A stretch of 64,000 nt of DNA from Roseiarcus sp963816065 (GCA_963816065.1 CAWFJG010000002.1:62001-126000), one strand, 5' to 3'; positions 17,549 through 28,447 are shown, counted from the first letter of the stretch. Notes: generated by a model from the sequence alone, not told the origin. A program made the numbers and translations.

Positions 17549-20500
17549 TTAACTCTGTTCACTTCGATTATTTGGCGTCGCACCCGCGGTCGCATTTCGC
17601 CGGCTCCGCCGCTCTGGGCGCCCGGCTCGCGAAGCCGCCGCGGTCAGCCGGTCTGGTCCGCCCCCCTGGCTCACCAGCTTGGCTGGATTTCCCCGCCAGC
17701 GCGAACCCGGCGGAGTGATCTCGCCCTTCATCAGAAAGGAGTCGGAGTCGAGATGGGTTCGCTCCCCCATCGTCACCCCGTAATGAACGAGGCATCCTAC
17801 ACCAACCGATGCGTCGGCCCCGATGCGGACGATGTCCGACTTGAACACGCCCTCTTCCAGCGAGTGGGCCTGGACGATGCTCCCCTCGTTGAGATTCGCC
17901 TCGTCGCCGATCTCCACCAGCGTCCGTTCCGAAAGGATGCAGCCGTCGTCGAACACCCGCTTGCCGACCTTGACGCCGAGGAGCCGCATCACGGCGTTGC
18001 GCATCGGCGTGCCGGCGAACGCGCTCGCCAGCAAGTTGTCCGACAGCTTCCAATACCGCTCGACCCGCCAGAACGCCGGATCGTAGACGGTCGCCGTCTC
18101 CGGAATGAGCCGGCCGAAGCCGATCGAGGCGCGCTCGATCACGATAAACGCCGCGATGGTAAGGACGAACAGCGCGCCCGCCGCGACAATCATCGCTGGC
18201 ACGTTGTTGACGCCGTACACAGCCGCCGTCCAGCCGAACACGTAGACGGCCAGGAACACCGTCAGCCAGCGCGAGGCGACAAGGCCGCAGATCGATGCGA
18301 GATTGAACCAGGTCTTGCGCGCGAGGCGGCGCGCTCGCTCTTTCGAGCCGATCGCCGCCAGCATGGCGAGATCGCGAGCGCTGGCGCGCGGGATCTCGAA
18401 GGCGGGCGAGCCCAAAAGCCCGACATTCTCGCGAACCGGCCCGTCGATCGGCGCCATCACCTTGGTGGCGAACATCACGTTGTCGCCCGTGCGGGCGCCG
18501 GGCGGCACATAGACCATGGTGCCGAGGAAATTGTTCTCGCCGATGCGGCACTGGCCGAGCCGAAAGGCGCGACTCGACATCGTCAGGTTGCCGAGCCACA
18601 GGCTGTCGGAGGCGACCGTGTTGGCCCCGACCGAGCAGAGAAACGGATTGTCCTGACCCTGCTCGCTGCCGAAGTTCGAGCCGGTTTCAACGCCGAGGCC
18701 GAGTTTCCAGCCGACCCAGCGGAGATAGGGCTCGATGAAGATAAAGTCGCCGAACATCAGGTTGAAGAAGCGCGAGTTGCTGACGGTCTCGACGAGCTGC
18801 TGCATGCCGTGGTGGAAGCCGTAGAGCGGGTAGACCTTGCCCTCGACGAGGAACAGGTTGGCCAGCCGCGGAACGGCGAAGATAGCGAGCAGTCCCGCGA
18901 TCAGCGCACCGAGCGTCACCACCAGCGCGGTACCGGCGGCCATCGGCAGCACGGCGAACATTGCGTCCCAGGGCTTTAGCGCCAGGGCGTCGTCGCCTTC
19001 GGTGAGCGCGTTCATCAGATAGATCACGACCGCCTCGGCCAGCGCGCCGGCGACGGCGATGACGAAGGCGAGCCGGAAGGCGGTGAAGAGCGTGCGCCGG
19101 AAAGGCCTCGCCGGCGTCTCGTCGGCGAGGCGGAACGTCGTCGCCGCCTCCTCGGCGGGCGAGCCGGCGTAGCGCCTGCCGGCCGGAACGCTCTGGCCGC
19201 GCTGCAACGACGAGGCGTGTCCGAGTTCGCCGAAGTCGCCGACCGTTGAGCCGATCTCCAGCACGCTCTGCTCGCCGACATAGGCGTTCCGGCCGATGCG
19301 GATCGCATCGAGATGGATTCGGTTCCCGTAAGCCACATAGCCGGGCAGGAGCGCGCTGCGCATGACGAGCGCGTCCTCGCCGACTTCGAAGAGGTCGGCG
19401 GCGGCGACCGGGACGCTGCGCGAAAGGATCGCCGCGTTGCGGCCGATCTTCGCGCCGAGCAGGGTGAGGTAGAGGTTGTAAAGCGGGGTGCCGGCAAAGG
19501 CGGCGGCGGGAGCCGAACGCGCCAGGCTTTTGGCCGCCCAGAAGCGGAAGTAGCGCGCGCTCCAGAGTGGAATTTCCCCCGCGCGCACGCGGCCGACAAG
19601 CAGCCACTTGCCGAGGATGGCGAGCGCGTTGTGACCGAAGAACCACAGCACCGCGACCGCCAGCGCGCGGCCGTAGAGCGCGACCGGCTGGTCGACAGCC
19701 TCATAGACCCAATCGAACGCAGCCTGGCCGGCCGCGACCGCGAAGGCGCCGACGACGACATAGAACGCGGTCTGCGCCGCGCCGCAGGCATAGTAGGCGA
19801 AGTTCGACGGCCGGTGCGCCGGCGCGACGCCAAGGGTCTCCATGGCGGCCGGCGCCTGCGCGTCGAGCGCGCGGGCGAGCCGCCGGAGGGTCGGGTTGGC
19901 GTAGACGTCGCGCATGGCGACCTGGAGCGACGGGTCGAGCCGGCGCACGCGCGCGCAAAAACGCGCCATCAGGAGCGAGTGGGCGCCATATTCGGCAAAG
20001 ATATCGGCGTCGATCGACACTGCCTCGAGACCCAGCACGCTCTGGAGCGCCTCGCAAAGCTCGCGCTCGGTCTCGGTCTCGGGCGGAGCGACCTTGTCGT
20101 CGAGCCGGATTCGGGCCGACTTGGGCGGCGGCAGCAGCTTGCGGTCGGCCTTGTTGCTGACCAGCGTCGGAATGAACGGCAGGCGCTCGAGATAAGCCGG
20201 CGTCATGCAGGCGGGCAGGCGAGCGCGCATATGGGCCACGATCGACGCCGGGTCCGGCGCGGCCGCGCCGTGTTTGACCGAATAATAGGCCACGAGTTCG
20301 GTCGCGCCGGGCTCGGGCTCGAAGGTCGTCGCGACCGCCTGGGCGATCTCCGGGATCTCGATCAGGACCAACTCGATCTCGGTCAGCTCGATCCGGTAGC
20401 CGCGCAGCTTGATCTGGGTGTCGATGCGGCCGAGATACTCGATCTCGCCGTCCGGGGTGAGGCGACCGAGGTCGCCGGTGCGATAGATGCGGCCCGACGG

Positions 20501-21743
20501 ATTGTTCGGCAAGGCGAGGAAGTCCTTGATGAACTTCGTTTCCGTCAATTCCGGGCGGTTGAGATAGCCCTCGGCGACGCCGACGCCGGCAATGCCGATC
20601 TCGCCGGGTTCGCCGCTGACGACCGCCATGTCGTGCTCGGCGTCGAGGATGACGATCGAATAGGTCGGCAGGGGCTTGCCGATGGTGACCGGCCTTTCGG
20701 GATCGAGCACGCCAAGCGTCGCGGTGACGGTCGTCTCGGTCGGGCCGTAGCTGTTGAGCAGGGTGCGGCCCGGGCGGCCCCAGCGCCTGACCAGCGCCGG
20801 CGGGCAGGCCTCGCCGCCGATCAGGAACACGCGCAGCCGCGGCAGATCGCGATCGATCGAAGCGAGCAGCGTCGGCACGCAGGCGAAGCAGGTGACCGCG
20901 CGAGACTTCGAGAAAGTCGGCGAGTTCCTCGCCGAACAGGCTCGTCGCCGAGGCGTTCGGAATGAGCGTGGCGCCGGCGACGAGCGGGACCCACACCTCC
21001 TCGATCGAGAAGTCGAAGGCGATCGACATGCCCTGGTAGACCCGGTCGCCCGGGCGGAAACCATAGGTTTCGGCGGCGACGCGGACGAAATTGCAGATGC
21101 TCGGATGGGCGATCGCGACGCCCTTGGGATTGCCGGTCGTGCCCGAGGTGTAGAGGACGTAGCAGAGGCCCACGCCTCGGCCGCCTCTCTCGGCCTCACA
21201 CAGCGGCGCGTCGTCGAAGCCGGCGACATCGCCGCGGGCGCCGTCGAGCGTGAGCGTCGGTATCGCCAGCCCTGCGAGCTTGTCGGCGAGACGCAAATGG
21301 GCGACCGCCAGGGTCGCCCCGGCGTCGTCGAGGATGTAGCGCACCCGGTCGGCCGGATGACTTGCGTCGAGCGGCACATAGGCCGCCCCCGCCTTCATCA
21401 GGGCGTAAAGCGCGACATAGGCCTCGGGGCCGCGATCGAGCAGCACGCCGACGCGGTCGCCCGGTTTGACGCCGCGGGCGCGGAAGAAACGGGCCATCTG
21501 GTTGGCGCGCTGGTCGAGCTCGCGGAAGCCGAGCTCGGCGCCGTCGGTCGAGACGGCGGTCCGATCGGCGAACCGTCGGCAGGCCTCCTCCAGCACGTCG
21601 TCGAGGCGCTCGCCGAAGCGCCAGCGCAACGGCGAGCCGTCGGCCAGAATGGAGGCAGGCTGCGCATCCTGCAGGCGGCGCAAATCGACCAGCGGGTCGT
21701 GCTCGATGACCTGCTCGCCAACGCCCAACGTCGGATTCAACAT
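17549..21743 (-). CDS. Pls/PosA-family single-module non-ribosomal peptide synthetase with membrane acyltransferase-like C-terminus (one frame break)
   Basis: About 1,398 residues after repairing one break near 20896 (one extra base in minus-strand CGCGGTCACC). The adenylation domain (about 30-520) shows A3 LYTSGTTGNPKGV, A4 AFDFSIEEVW, A5 NSYGPTETT, A7 YRTGDLG, A8 IKLRGYRIE and the A10 lysine in NKADRKLL. A carrier domain follows (AEYGAHSLL, Ser near 586). The C-terminal half alternates hydrophobic helices with left-handed beta-helix hexapeptide-type repeats (IGRNAYVGEQSVLEIG; GDEANLNEGSIVQAHSLEEG; VGVGCLVHYGVTMG). This layout is that of the Pls/PosA group, whose prototype Pls makes epsilon-poly-L-lysine. 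The product here is unknown. No condensation domain, phosphopantetheinyl transferase or peptidase gene adjoins it. Confidence 0.88.
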
Positions 21744-22051
21744 GGAAGAACGCCCACCAACTCTGGTTCGCCTCAGCGCCCGGTCCCTCGGGCGCCGCTC
21801 GTCGTTTCGGGCCGTCCGCTGCGGGCGCCTGAAGGCGCCGAGCAGAATCAGGCCGACCACGGCGGCGATATAAGCGCTGGATCGGCTGAACGGCTGCTGA
21901 ACGGCGCCAAGGCGATTTGCCGCACGCCGCGAACGTCCTCGACCAGCGTTCGCGGTCGAGCCGTCACGTGCGATTTCGTGCTATTCGGGCGAGCCGGCGC
22001 CCCCTTCGGGTCCACGCGGCGGCTTCCGCGTCCCCCCTGATTTGGCCGACG
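21744..22051. promoter_or_regulatory. Divergent intergenic region between the NRPS-like gene and the cyclase gene
   Basis: This 308-bp gap must contain both promoters, since the two start codons face away from each other. It is GC-rich and I see no clear -35/-10 pair or palindrome. The shared regulatory space is the only direct link between the two genes. Confidence 0.4.
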
Positions 22052-23797
22052 ATGACATCTGCAACTCCAGCCCGCGCTTCGCGCCGAACCCCCTTGCGCC
22101 TGCACGCGCCGAGCGTCCGTCAGGTCCGCCTCGGCTGCGGGCTCGTCCTCTTCGCCTATGTGACGCTGCACTTCCTCAACCACGCGCTCGGCAACATCTC
22201 CGTCGCCGCGATGGAGGCCGGCCTGCGGGTGCAAAAGCTGATCTGGCAGTCCGCCCCGGGCGCGCTCGCGCTCTATGCGGCGCTGCTGACCCATATGGGC
22301 CTCGGCTTCTGGGCGCTCTATCGACGGCGGCAGTTCCGCTGGAGCGGTTTCGAGGCGACGCAGCTCCTTCTCGGGCTGACGATCCCGTTCCTGCTGGCCG
22401 AGCACGTATTCGGGACGCGGGTCGCGCTCAGCCTGTTCGGGGCCGACAAGGGCTACGCCCAGGAGCTCTACAAGTTCTCGTCGCCGGCGTCCGGGCTGCT
22501 CCAGGCGCTGGCGCTGCTGGTCGTCTGGATTCACGGCTGCATCGGCATCCACTTCTGGCTGGCGCTCAAGCCGGTCTACCCGCGGGTGAAAAACTGGCTG
22601 CTTGCAGGCGCGGTGCTCGTGCCGACCCTGGCCCTGCTAGGCTTCGCCCAGGGCGAGCGACAGATCCTGCCCCTCGCCGCCGATCCGGCGTGGCGGGCCG
22701 AGACCCTGGCGCCGGCGCATGTCGGGACGGCGGCGGACAACGTCCGGCTTGTCGCGGACCGGAGCGAAACCGTGATTTTCCTCGCCGGGACGCTGGCCGG
22801 CGTCTTGCTCGCGCGCGGGGCCCGCCGCTGGCGGGAGCGCTGGATCGGTTCGGTCCGCCTGACCTTTCCCGACCGGACGCTCCGGGCGAAGCGGGGCTTG
22901 AGCGTGCTCGAGGCGAGCCTCCTCAACGGCGTCCCGCTCGCTCACGTCTGCGGCGGACGCGGGCGTTGCTCGACCTGCCGCATTCGGGTGCTCGGCGACC
23001 TCGGCGAGTTGCCCCCGCCGGGCGAGGACGAGCAGGCGGTGCTCGACCGCGTCCACGCCGGGGAGGGCGTGCGCCTCGCCTGCCAGTTGCGGCCCGACCG
23101 CGACCTCGCCTTCCTGCCGTTGCTGCCGCCCCATGCGACGATCGCGGACATCCGGCGGGGACCCGCCCGCAGCGGCGAGGAACGCTACGCCGCGGTGATG
23201 TTCGTCGACATGCGCGGCTCGACCCGGCGCGCCGAGAAGCGGCTGCCCTACGACACGGTGTTCCTGATCAACCAGTTCCTGACGGCGGTCAGCCACGGCG
23301 TGATCGAGGCGGGCGGACAGCCGAACCAGGTGCTCGGCGACGGCCTGCTCGCCCTGTTCGGCCTCAAGTCCGATCCCGTAGAGGCCTGCCGGGCGGCGGT
23401 GGCGGCCTGCGCCGCGGTGGCGGCCAAGGTGGACGCGCTGAACGACGCTCTGGCGCACGGCCCGGTCGAGCCGGTCCGGTTCGGCGTCGGCCTCAACGCC
23501 GGCATCGTGATCGCCGGCGACATCGGCTACGAGCGGCACGCCCAGTTCACGGTAATCGGCGACGCGGTCAACGTCGCCGCGCGCCTGCAGGACATGACCC
23601 GGACGCTCGATTGCGAGGTGCTGATGTCCGAGGAGGTCTATCGCCGGGCCCGACTGCCGCCCGACGCCTTGCCCGTCCACGAGGTCGACGCGCGCGGAAG
23701 GGACGGCAAGGTCAAGGTGCGGGCGGCGCGCCGCGCGGCCGATCTCGCCCGGCTGCTGGAGGCCGGGGCGGAGGCAGGATCGTCAAGCCCAGCTTGA
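22052..23797 (+). CDS. Membrane class III adenylate/guanylate cyclase with a CyaC-like hexahelical anchor and a 2Fe-2S ferredoxin domain
   Basis: About 581 residues from the ATG at 22052. Six hydrophobic helices (about residues 25-255) carry several membrane histidines (YVTLHFLNHALG, LLTHMGLGFW, LLAEHVFG, VVWIHGCIGIHFWL), like the diheme-b quinone-reactive anchor described for Sinorhizobium CyaC. A plant-type ferredoxin domain follows (about 265-360), with the cysteine pattern of CGGRGRCSTC and a later RLACQL. The cyclase domain (about 375-540) keeps both metal Asp (VMFVDMRGSTR; VLGDGLLALFG) and the transition-state Asn and Arg (GDAVNVAARL). It probably makes cAMP in response to respiratory redox state. 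Base specificity and haem content are inference. The frame is intact. Confidence 0.9.
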   Translation: MTSATPARASRRTPLRLHAPSVRQVRLGCGLVLFAYVTLHFLNHALGNISVAAMEAGLRVQKLIWQSAPGALALYAALLTHMGLGFWALYRRRQFRWSGFEATQLLLGLTIPFLLAEHVFGTRVALSLFGADKGYAQELYKFSSPASGLLQALALLVVWIHGCIGIHFWLALKPVYPRVKNWLLAGAVLVPTLALLGFAQGERQILPLAADPAWRAETLAPAHVGTAADNVRLVADRSETVIFLAGTLAGVLLARGARRWRERWIGSVRLTFPDRTLRAKRGLSVLEASLLNGVPLAHVCGGRGRCSTCRIRVLGDLGELPPPGEDEQAVLDRVHAGEGVRLACQLRPDRDLAFLPLLPPHATIADIRRGPARSGEERYAAVMFVDMRGSTRRAEKRLPYDTVFLINQFLTAVSHGVIEAGGQPNQVLGDGLLALFGLKSDPVEACRAAVAACAAVAAKVDALNDALAHGPVEPVRFGVGLNAGIVIAGDIGYERHAQFTVIGDAVNVAARLQDMTRTLDCEVLMSEEVYRRARLPPDALPVHEVDARGRDGKVKVRAARRAADLARLLEAGAEAGSSSPA

Positions 23798-24284
23798 CGA
23801 TGTTTCGCGCACGTCGGTCTCTTGAGGGCGCGCAATCGCCTGTCAATTCACTGCAAACAGGGATTTTCGGCGGCCGGCTTCGCCTTGTCCGCGCGATCTC
23901 CATCACCCGGAGGCGAACTCGACATGCAACTCGCCGAGCTTGCTACGTTCGCCCTCAAACCGGTCGGCCCAGACATGCGCGCCGGTCTCGATCGACAGGA
24001 GAATGATCCAGATCAAACTCGGGCGCCCGATTGACGGCGGGGAGGCTTCCGCCTGACGGTTCGCAGCTCGATTCGGGAATAGACGGTCCCGACGCACCCC
24101 GCCGCCGATGCCCGCTTTCTGGTGTTCACCGCCCGTACCGCGCTGATCTGCAAAGACGGCAAAGGGTCGAGATCGGAATTCTATTCCGAGGTGCGGCGGA
24201 CCCGCCAAGCCTGTTGCCGTGGTTCGCCTGCGACCCTATGCTTTCGCGCGCAGTTTCTCCAATATCGAAAGGGAATACGGTTCC
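23798..24284. other. Intergenic region holding a decayed cyclase-type fragment
   Basis: No intact gene. On the minus strand at about 24030-23903 a short stretch reads IETGAHVWADRFEGERSKLG. This resembles the segment (usually DAETGAHLWADRF) found after the cyclase domain in TolB/TPR-linked adenylate cyclases of rhizobia. The rest of such a gene is not visible, so it would be a remnant. The remaining bases show nothing else. Confidence 0.4.
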
Positions 24285-25488
24285 ATGGCTTTCCTCTCGG
24301 ACGCCCTCAGCCGCGTCAAGCCCTCCGCGACCATGGTGGTCACGCAAAAGGCGCGCGACCTGAAAGCCACGGGCCGCGACGTGATCTCGCTTTCGGTCGG
24401 CGAGCCGGATTTCGACACGCCCGACAACATCAAGGAGGCGGCGGTCGCGGCGATCCGGCGGGGCGAGACCAAGTATCCGCCGGTGCTCGGCATCCCCCCC
24501 TTGCGCGAGGCGATCGCGCAGAAGTTCAGGCGCGAGAACGGGCTCGACTACAAGGCCTCCGACGTGATCGTCGGCACGGGCGGCAAGCAGAATTCTCTAC
24601 AACGCCTTTCTCGTCACGATGAACAAGGGCGACGAGGTGATCATCCCGGCGCCGTTCTGGGTGAGCTACCCCGACATGGTGCTGCTCAACGGCGGCGAGC
24701 CGGTGATCGTGCCGACCCGGCTCGAGGACGGCTACAAGCTGAAGCCCGAGGCGCTGGAACAGGCGATCACGCCGCGCACCAAGTGGATCATCCTCAACTC
24801 GCCGTCGAACCCGTCGGGCGCCGCCTACAGCCGCGACGAGCTCCAGGCGCTGACCGACGTGCTGGTGAAGCATCCGCACGTCTGGGTGCTGACCGACGAC
24901 ATGTACGAGCACCTGGTTTACGGCGACTTCGTATTCACGACGCCGGTTCAGATCGAGCCGTCGTTGAAGCCGCGCACGCTGACCATGAACGGCGTGTCGA
25001 AGGCCTACGCCATGACCGGCTGGCGCATCGGCTATGCGGCCGGTCCCGCCGAGCTGATCAAGGCGATGGACATGGTCCAGGGTCAGCAGACTTCTGGCGC
25101 CTGCACGATCGCCCAATGGGCCTCGGTCGAGGCGCTGACGGGGCCGCAGGACTTCATTCCAGTGCGGCGCAAGGCGTTCGAGGAGCGGCGCGACCTCGTC
25201 GTGTCGATGCTGAATCAGGCGAAGTTCATGAAGTGCCCCAAGCCCGAGGGCGCCTTCTATGTCTATCCCTCCGTCGCCGGGGCGATCGGCAAGACGGCCC
25301 CGTCGGGCAAGGTGATCGGAACGGACGAGGATTTCGTCACCGAGCTGCTCGAGGAGACGGGGGTCGCGGTCGTGCACGGCTCGGCCTTCGGCCAGGGGCC
25401 GAACTTCCGCGTCTCCTACGCGACCTCGCTCGCCCAGCTCGAGAACGCCTGCAAGAAGATCCAGACGTTCGCCGGCGCGTTGAGGTGA
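24285..25488 (+). CDS. aatA: Pyridoxal-phosphate aspartate aminotransferase, class I (one frame break)
   Basis: Fold-type I aminotransferase exchanging amino groups between aspartate (or similar) and 2-oxoglutarate. The start MAFLSDALSRVKPSAT is typical of the alphaproteobacterial AatA subgroup. VGEPDFDTPDNI is the substrate-binding loop, NSPSNPSG the PLP-contact Asn region, and NGVSKAYAMTGWRIGYA contains the Schiff-base lysine near residue 240. A break at about 24591 (an extra A in CAGAATTC) separates the first 104 residues from LYNAFLVTMNKGDEV. Removing it gives about 400 residues, the family norm. Exact substrate is uncertain because this subgroup includes broader-specificity enzymes. Confidence 0.9.
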
Positions 25489-25566
25489 CGCGGTTGCCCC
25501 GACCGTCATACTGAAACCGGGCGGCCCGTTCGGCGGCCGATTGAGACCGCCTGACGGCGCCAGGGA

Positions 25567-27069
25567 CTAGCCCCGCGTCGCCTTCTCCGCCGGATAGAGG
25601 GCGCGGTAGCGCTTGAGCCGCGGCGCGTGCAGCGCGGCGCTGTCGGCGTCCGGCACGAAACTGCGCTTGACCGGCGGACGCTTGCAGACCGCCTCGACCG
25701 ATCCCGCCCCCGCCGCCAGCATGCCGAGCCGGGCGGCGCCCAGCGCCGCGCCCGCTTCGGCGCCCTCGGCGACATCGATCGTGAGTCCGGTGACGTCGGC
25801 GATCATCTGGCCCCAGAAGTCGGAGCGCGCGCCGCCGCCGACCAGCAGCGGCCGGACCGGCCGCGCCCCCGCCGCGTCGAGCACGTCGACCGCGTCGGCG
25901 AAGGAGAAGGCGACGCCCTCCATTACCGCAAACACCAGCGCGTCGGCGGCGTGGCTGGCGCGCAGGCCCGCGAACGTCGCCGGTCGCCTCGGCGTCGTTG
26001 TGCGGCGTGCGCTCGCCGCTGAGATAGGGCAGGAACACCGGCGCCGCGGCGACGGCCGCTTTCGAGCCGGCGAAGCGCTCAGCCGACGGCGACCAGCGCG
26101 CCGACCTCGCTCTCGCGCCCGAGAATGGCGGCGATCCAGGCCAGCGACGAGGCGGCCGACAGCATCACCGCCATGCCGTGCCAGCGGTTCGGCAAGCGCA
26201 TGGCAGAAGGCGTGCAGCGTGCGCTCGGGCAGGCTGATGTAGCGGTCGGTGACCGAGAAGATCACGCCCGACGTGCCGAGCGAGACGAAGCCCGAGCCGG
26301 CCTCGGTCGCGCCGACGCCGATGGCGGAAGCCGCGTTGTCGCCGCCGCCGCCCGCAATCGGGATCGCCCGGCCCTCGAGGCCCCAGGCCTTGGCGATGGC
26401 GGGCGCGAGATGAGCCGAGACCTCCGAGCCTTCGACGAGGCGCGGCATGGCGGACAGCGTGAGGCCGGTCGCGGCGAGCAGGCTCTCGTCCCAGCGCCGC
26501 TTGCCGACGTCGAGCCAGGAGGTCCCGGCGGAATCCGACATCTCCGACACGGCCTCGCCCGACAGGCGCAACCGGACGTAATCCTTGGGCAGCAGCACGC
26601 GCCTGGTCGCCTTGGCGATCTCCGGCTCGTGGGCCGCGACCCACAGCATCTTCGGCGCCGTGAAGCCCGGCATGACCAGATTGCCGGTGATCTTTTCGAC
26701 CTCGGGCACGCGGCGCTTGAGCTCGGCGCATTCGGCGAACGAGCGGCCGTCGTTCCACAGGATCGCCGGGCGCAGCGGCTTGTCGGCGGCGTCGAGCAGC
26801 GTCGCGCCGTGCATCTGGCCGGACAGTCCGATCCCCGCGAGCGCCGCGAACGCCTCGGGCGCCTGGGCGCGGATCGCGGCGACCCCGGCCTCGACGCCCT
26901 TCACCCAGTCGTCCGGGTCCTGCTCGCTCCATAGCGGGTGGGGACGCGAAACGGCGAGCGACGGGGAGGCCTCGGCGACCACGCGCTGTTCGGCGTCGAC
27001 CAGCAGCGCCTTGACCGACGAGGTCCCGACGTCCAGCCCCAGATAGGTCCTTTGAGCAGATCCGGTCAT
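25567..27069 (-). CDS. xylB: Xylulokinase, FGGY family (three frame breaks)
   Basis: This enzyme phosphorylates D-xylulose to xylulose 5-phosphate. The FGGY N-terminal phosphate loop YLGLDVGTSSVKALLV, GLSGQMHGATLLD, ILWNDGRS and the second-domain ATP motif LVGGGARSDFWGQMIADV are all present. Breaks near 26192, 26083 and 25981 scramble the stretch between HAFCHAL and AGLRASHAADALVFA. Deleting one base at each restores RWHGMAVMLSAASSLAWIA and VFLPYLSGERTPHNDAEAT, giving about 480-490 residues. No xylose isomerase or xylose transporter lies alongside. The gene is transcribed alone, convergent with the aminotransferase. Confidence 0.9.
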   Translation of the reverse strand: MTGSAQRTYLGLDVGTSSVKALLVDAEQRVVAEASPSLAVSRPHPLWSEQDPDDWVKGVEAGVAAIRAQAPEAFAALAGIGLSGQMHGATLLDAADKPLRPAILWNDGRSFAECAELKRRVPEVEKITGNLVMPGFTAPKMLWVAAHEPEIAKATRRVLLPKDYVRLRLSGEAVSEMSDSAGTSWLDVGKRRWDESLLAATGLTLSAMPRLVEGSEVSAHLAPAIAKAWGLEGRAIPIAGGGGDNAASAIGVGATEAGSGFVSLGTSGVIFSVTDRYISLPERTLHAFCHALAEPLARHGGDAVGRLVAGLDRRHSRARERGRRAGRRRLSASPARKRPSPRRRCSCPISAASARRTTTPRRPATFAGLRASHAADALVFAVMEGVAFSFADAVDVLDAAGARPVRPLLVGGGARSDFWGQMIADVTGLTIDVAEGAEAGAALGAARLGMLAAGAGSVEAVCKRPPVKRSFVPDADSAALHAPRLKRYRALYPAEKATRG

Positions 27070-27164
27070 CCCAACCCTCCCTTAGCGGGCGAGAGCACTA
27101 GCGCAAAGCCGAGCCATTGTCGCCGGACGCGGCGTCGCAGGCGGGTCGAAATTTCGTGTTTCGC

Positions 27165-28447
27165 CTACACCCAGCCGCCCACCGCATGGGCGATCTGCGC
27201 GCCGGCTTCGTAATAGGCCTCGCGCAGAGCCGGCAGCGTCGGCGCATCCGGAATCGTGACCGGCAGCGGCAGGTCCTTTTCCGCGATCCGCCCGAGGACA
27301 TGGTCGGCGAGCACGCGGCCGAACACGGTGCCGGTGCCGATGCCGCGGCCGTTGTAGCCCGAGAACGACACGACGTTATCGGCCAGCCGATGGAACCGAG
27401 GCAGGTTGTCGGCCGTCATGCCGATCATGCCGTACCAGGCGTGCTCGAACTCGATCGGTCCGATCTGCGGAAAGAGCCTGGCCAGCGCCCGCTTCGCCCA
27501 GGCGCGATGGACCGCGAGCCCCGTTCCGCGCAGCGCGCCGACGCTGCCGAACACCAGGCGCCCGTCGCGATCCATCCGGAAGTAGCTCATGATCTTTCGG
27601 GTGTCCCAGCACCCTTCGCGACCGGGAAGGATCGCGGCTCTCAGCTTCTCGCTCAAGGGGCGCGTGGCGAAATTGAAATAGGGCAGCAGGATCTGTTCGC
27701 GCCGTCCCTGCGGCCACGGGCGCCGCCGTAGGCGTCGGTCGCGACGATGATCCAATCGGCAGTCGCCGACCCGCGCTCGGTGGCGACCCGCCAGGCTCCG
27801 TTGGTCCGCTCCGCCGCCCGAGCCGCGCTCTGCGTGTGGAGGACCGCCCCGGCCTCGACGGCGGCCCGCGCAAGCCCACGCGCATAGGCGAGCGGCTGGA
27901 TCGTCCCGGCGCGCCGGTCGAACAGGGCGCCCGAATACGCGGTCGTTCCGAGCCGGGCCGCCGCTTCAGCGGCGGAGAGGACGCTGACCGGCGCGCCTCT
28001 CGCACAAAGCTGCGCCGCGCGCTCCTCGAGCTCCGCGAGACCGGCTTGGCCGACGGCGCATTTCAGCGTGCCGTTGCGGACCGGATCGCAGTCGATGGCA
28101 TGCTCTTCAATCAGCGCCCAGACGGCGGCGGGGCCGTCGTCGAGCAGGGTCATCGCCCGTTCGCCGTAGTCGGGGCCGAGCGCCTTGGGGATCTCGGCCG
28201 GCATCACCCACATGCCGGCGTTGACGAAGCCTACGTTGCGCCCGGCCGCCCCATAGCCGACCTCGACCAACTCCAGCGCGACCACCCTGGCGCCGGCTTC
28301 GGCGAGGCGAAGCGCCGCCGCGAGCCCGGTATAGCCGCAGCCGACCACGACGACGTCGGCCTTGACGTCGCCGGCCAGCGGCGCGGTCGGCGGCGCGGGC
28401 GGCGCGGTCCTTTCCCAAAGGCCGTGCGAGAGGGGGTCGCTGAGCAT
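27165..28447 (-). CDS. FAD-dependent oxidoreductase, DAO family (gamma-glutamylputrescine oxidase-like; one frame break)
   Basis: About 427 residues when one extra base near 27721 is removed (joining TDAYGG to PWPQGRREQILLPYF). The N-terminus has the FAD Rossmann motif VVVVGCGYTGLAAALRLAEAG followed by LELVEVGYGAAGRN, as in the DadA/PuuB/glycine-oxidase group. The C-terminus has FSGYNGRGIGTGTVFGRVLAD, the second FAD contact. The closest known types oxidise secondary or polyamine-derived amines, yielding aldehyde and H2O2. The substrate is not determined. No puu-type genes are adjacent. The start is placed at ATG 28447 (MLSDPLSHGLWE). Confidence 0.85.

Noticed and set aside
22042..24006. Second plus-strand frame of about 650 codons over the cyclase gene
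   Set aside because: Arg/Pro/Ala-rich shadow. The cyclase frame has membrane helices, ferredoxin cysteines and cyclase motifs.
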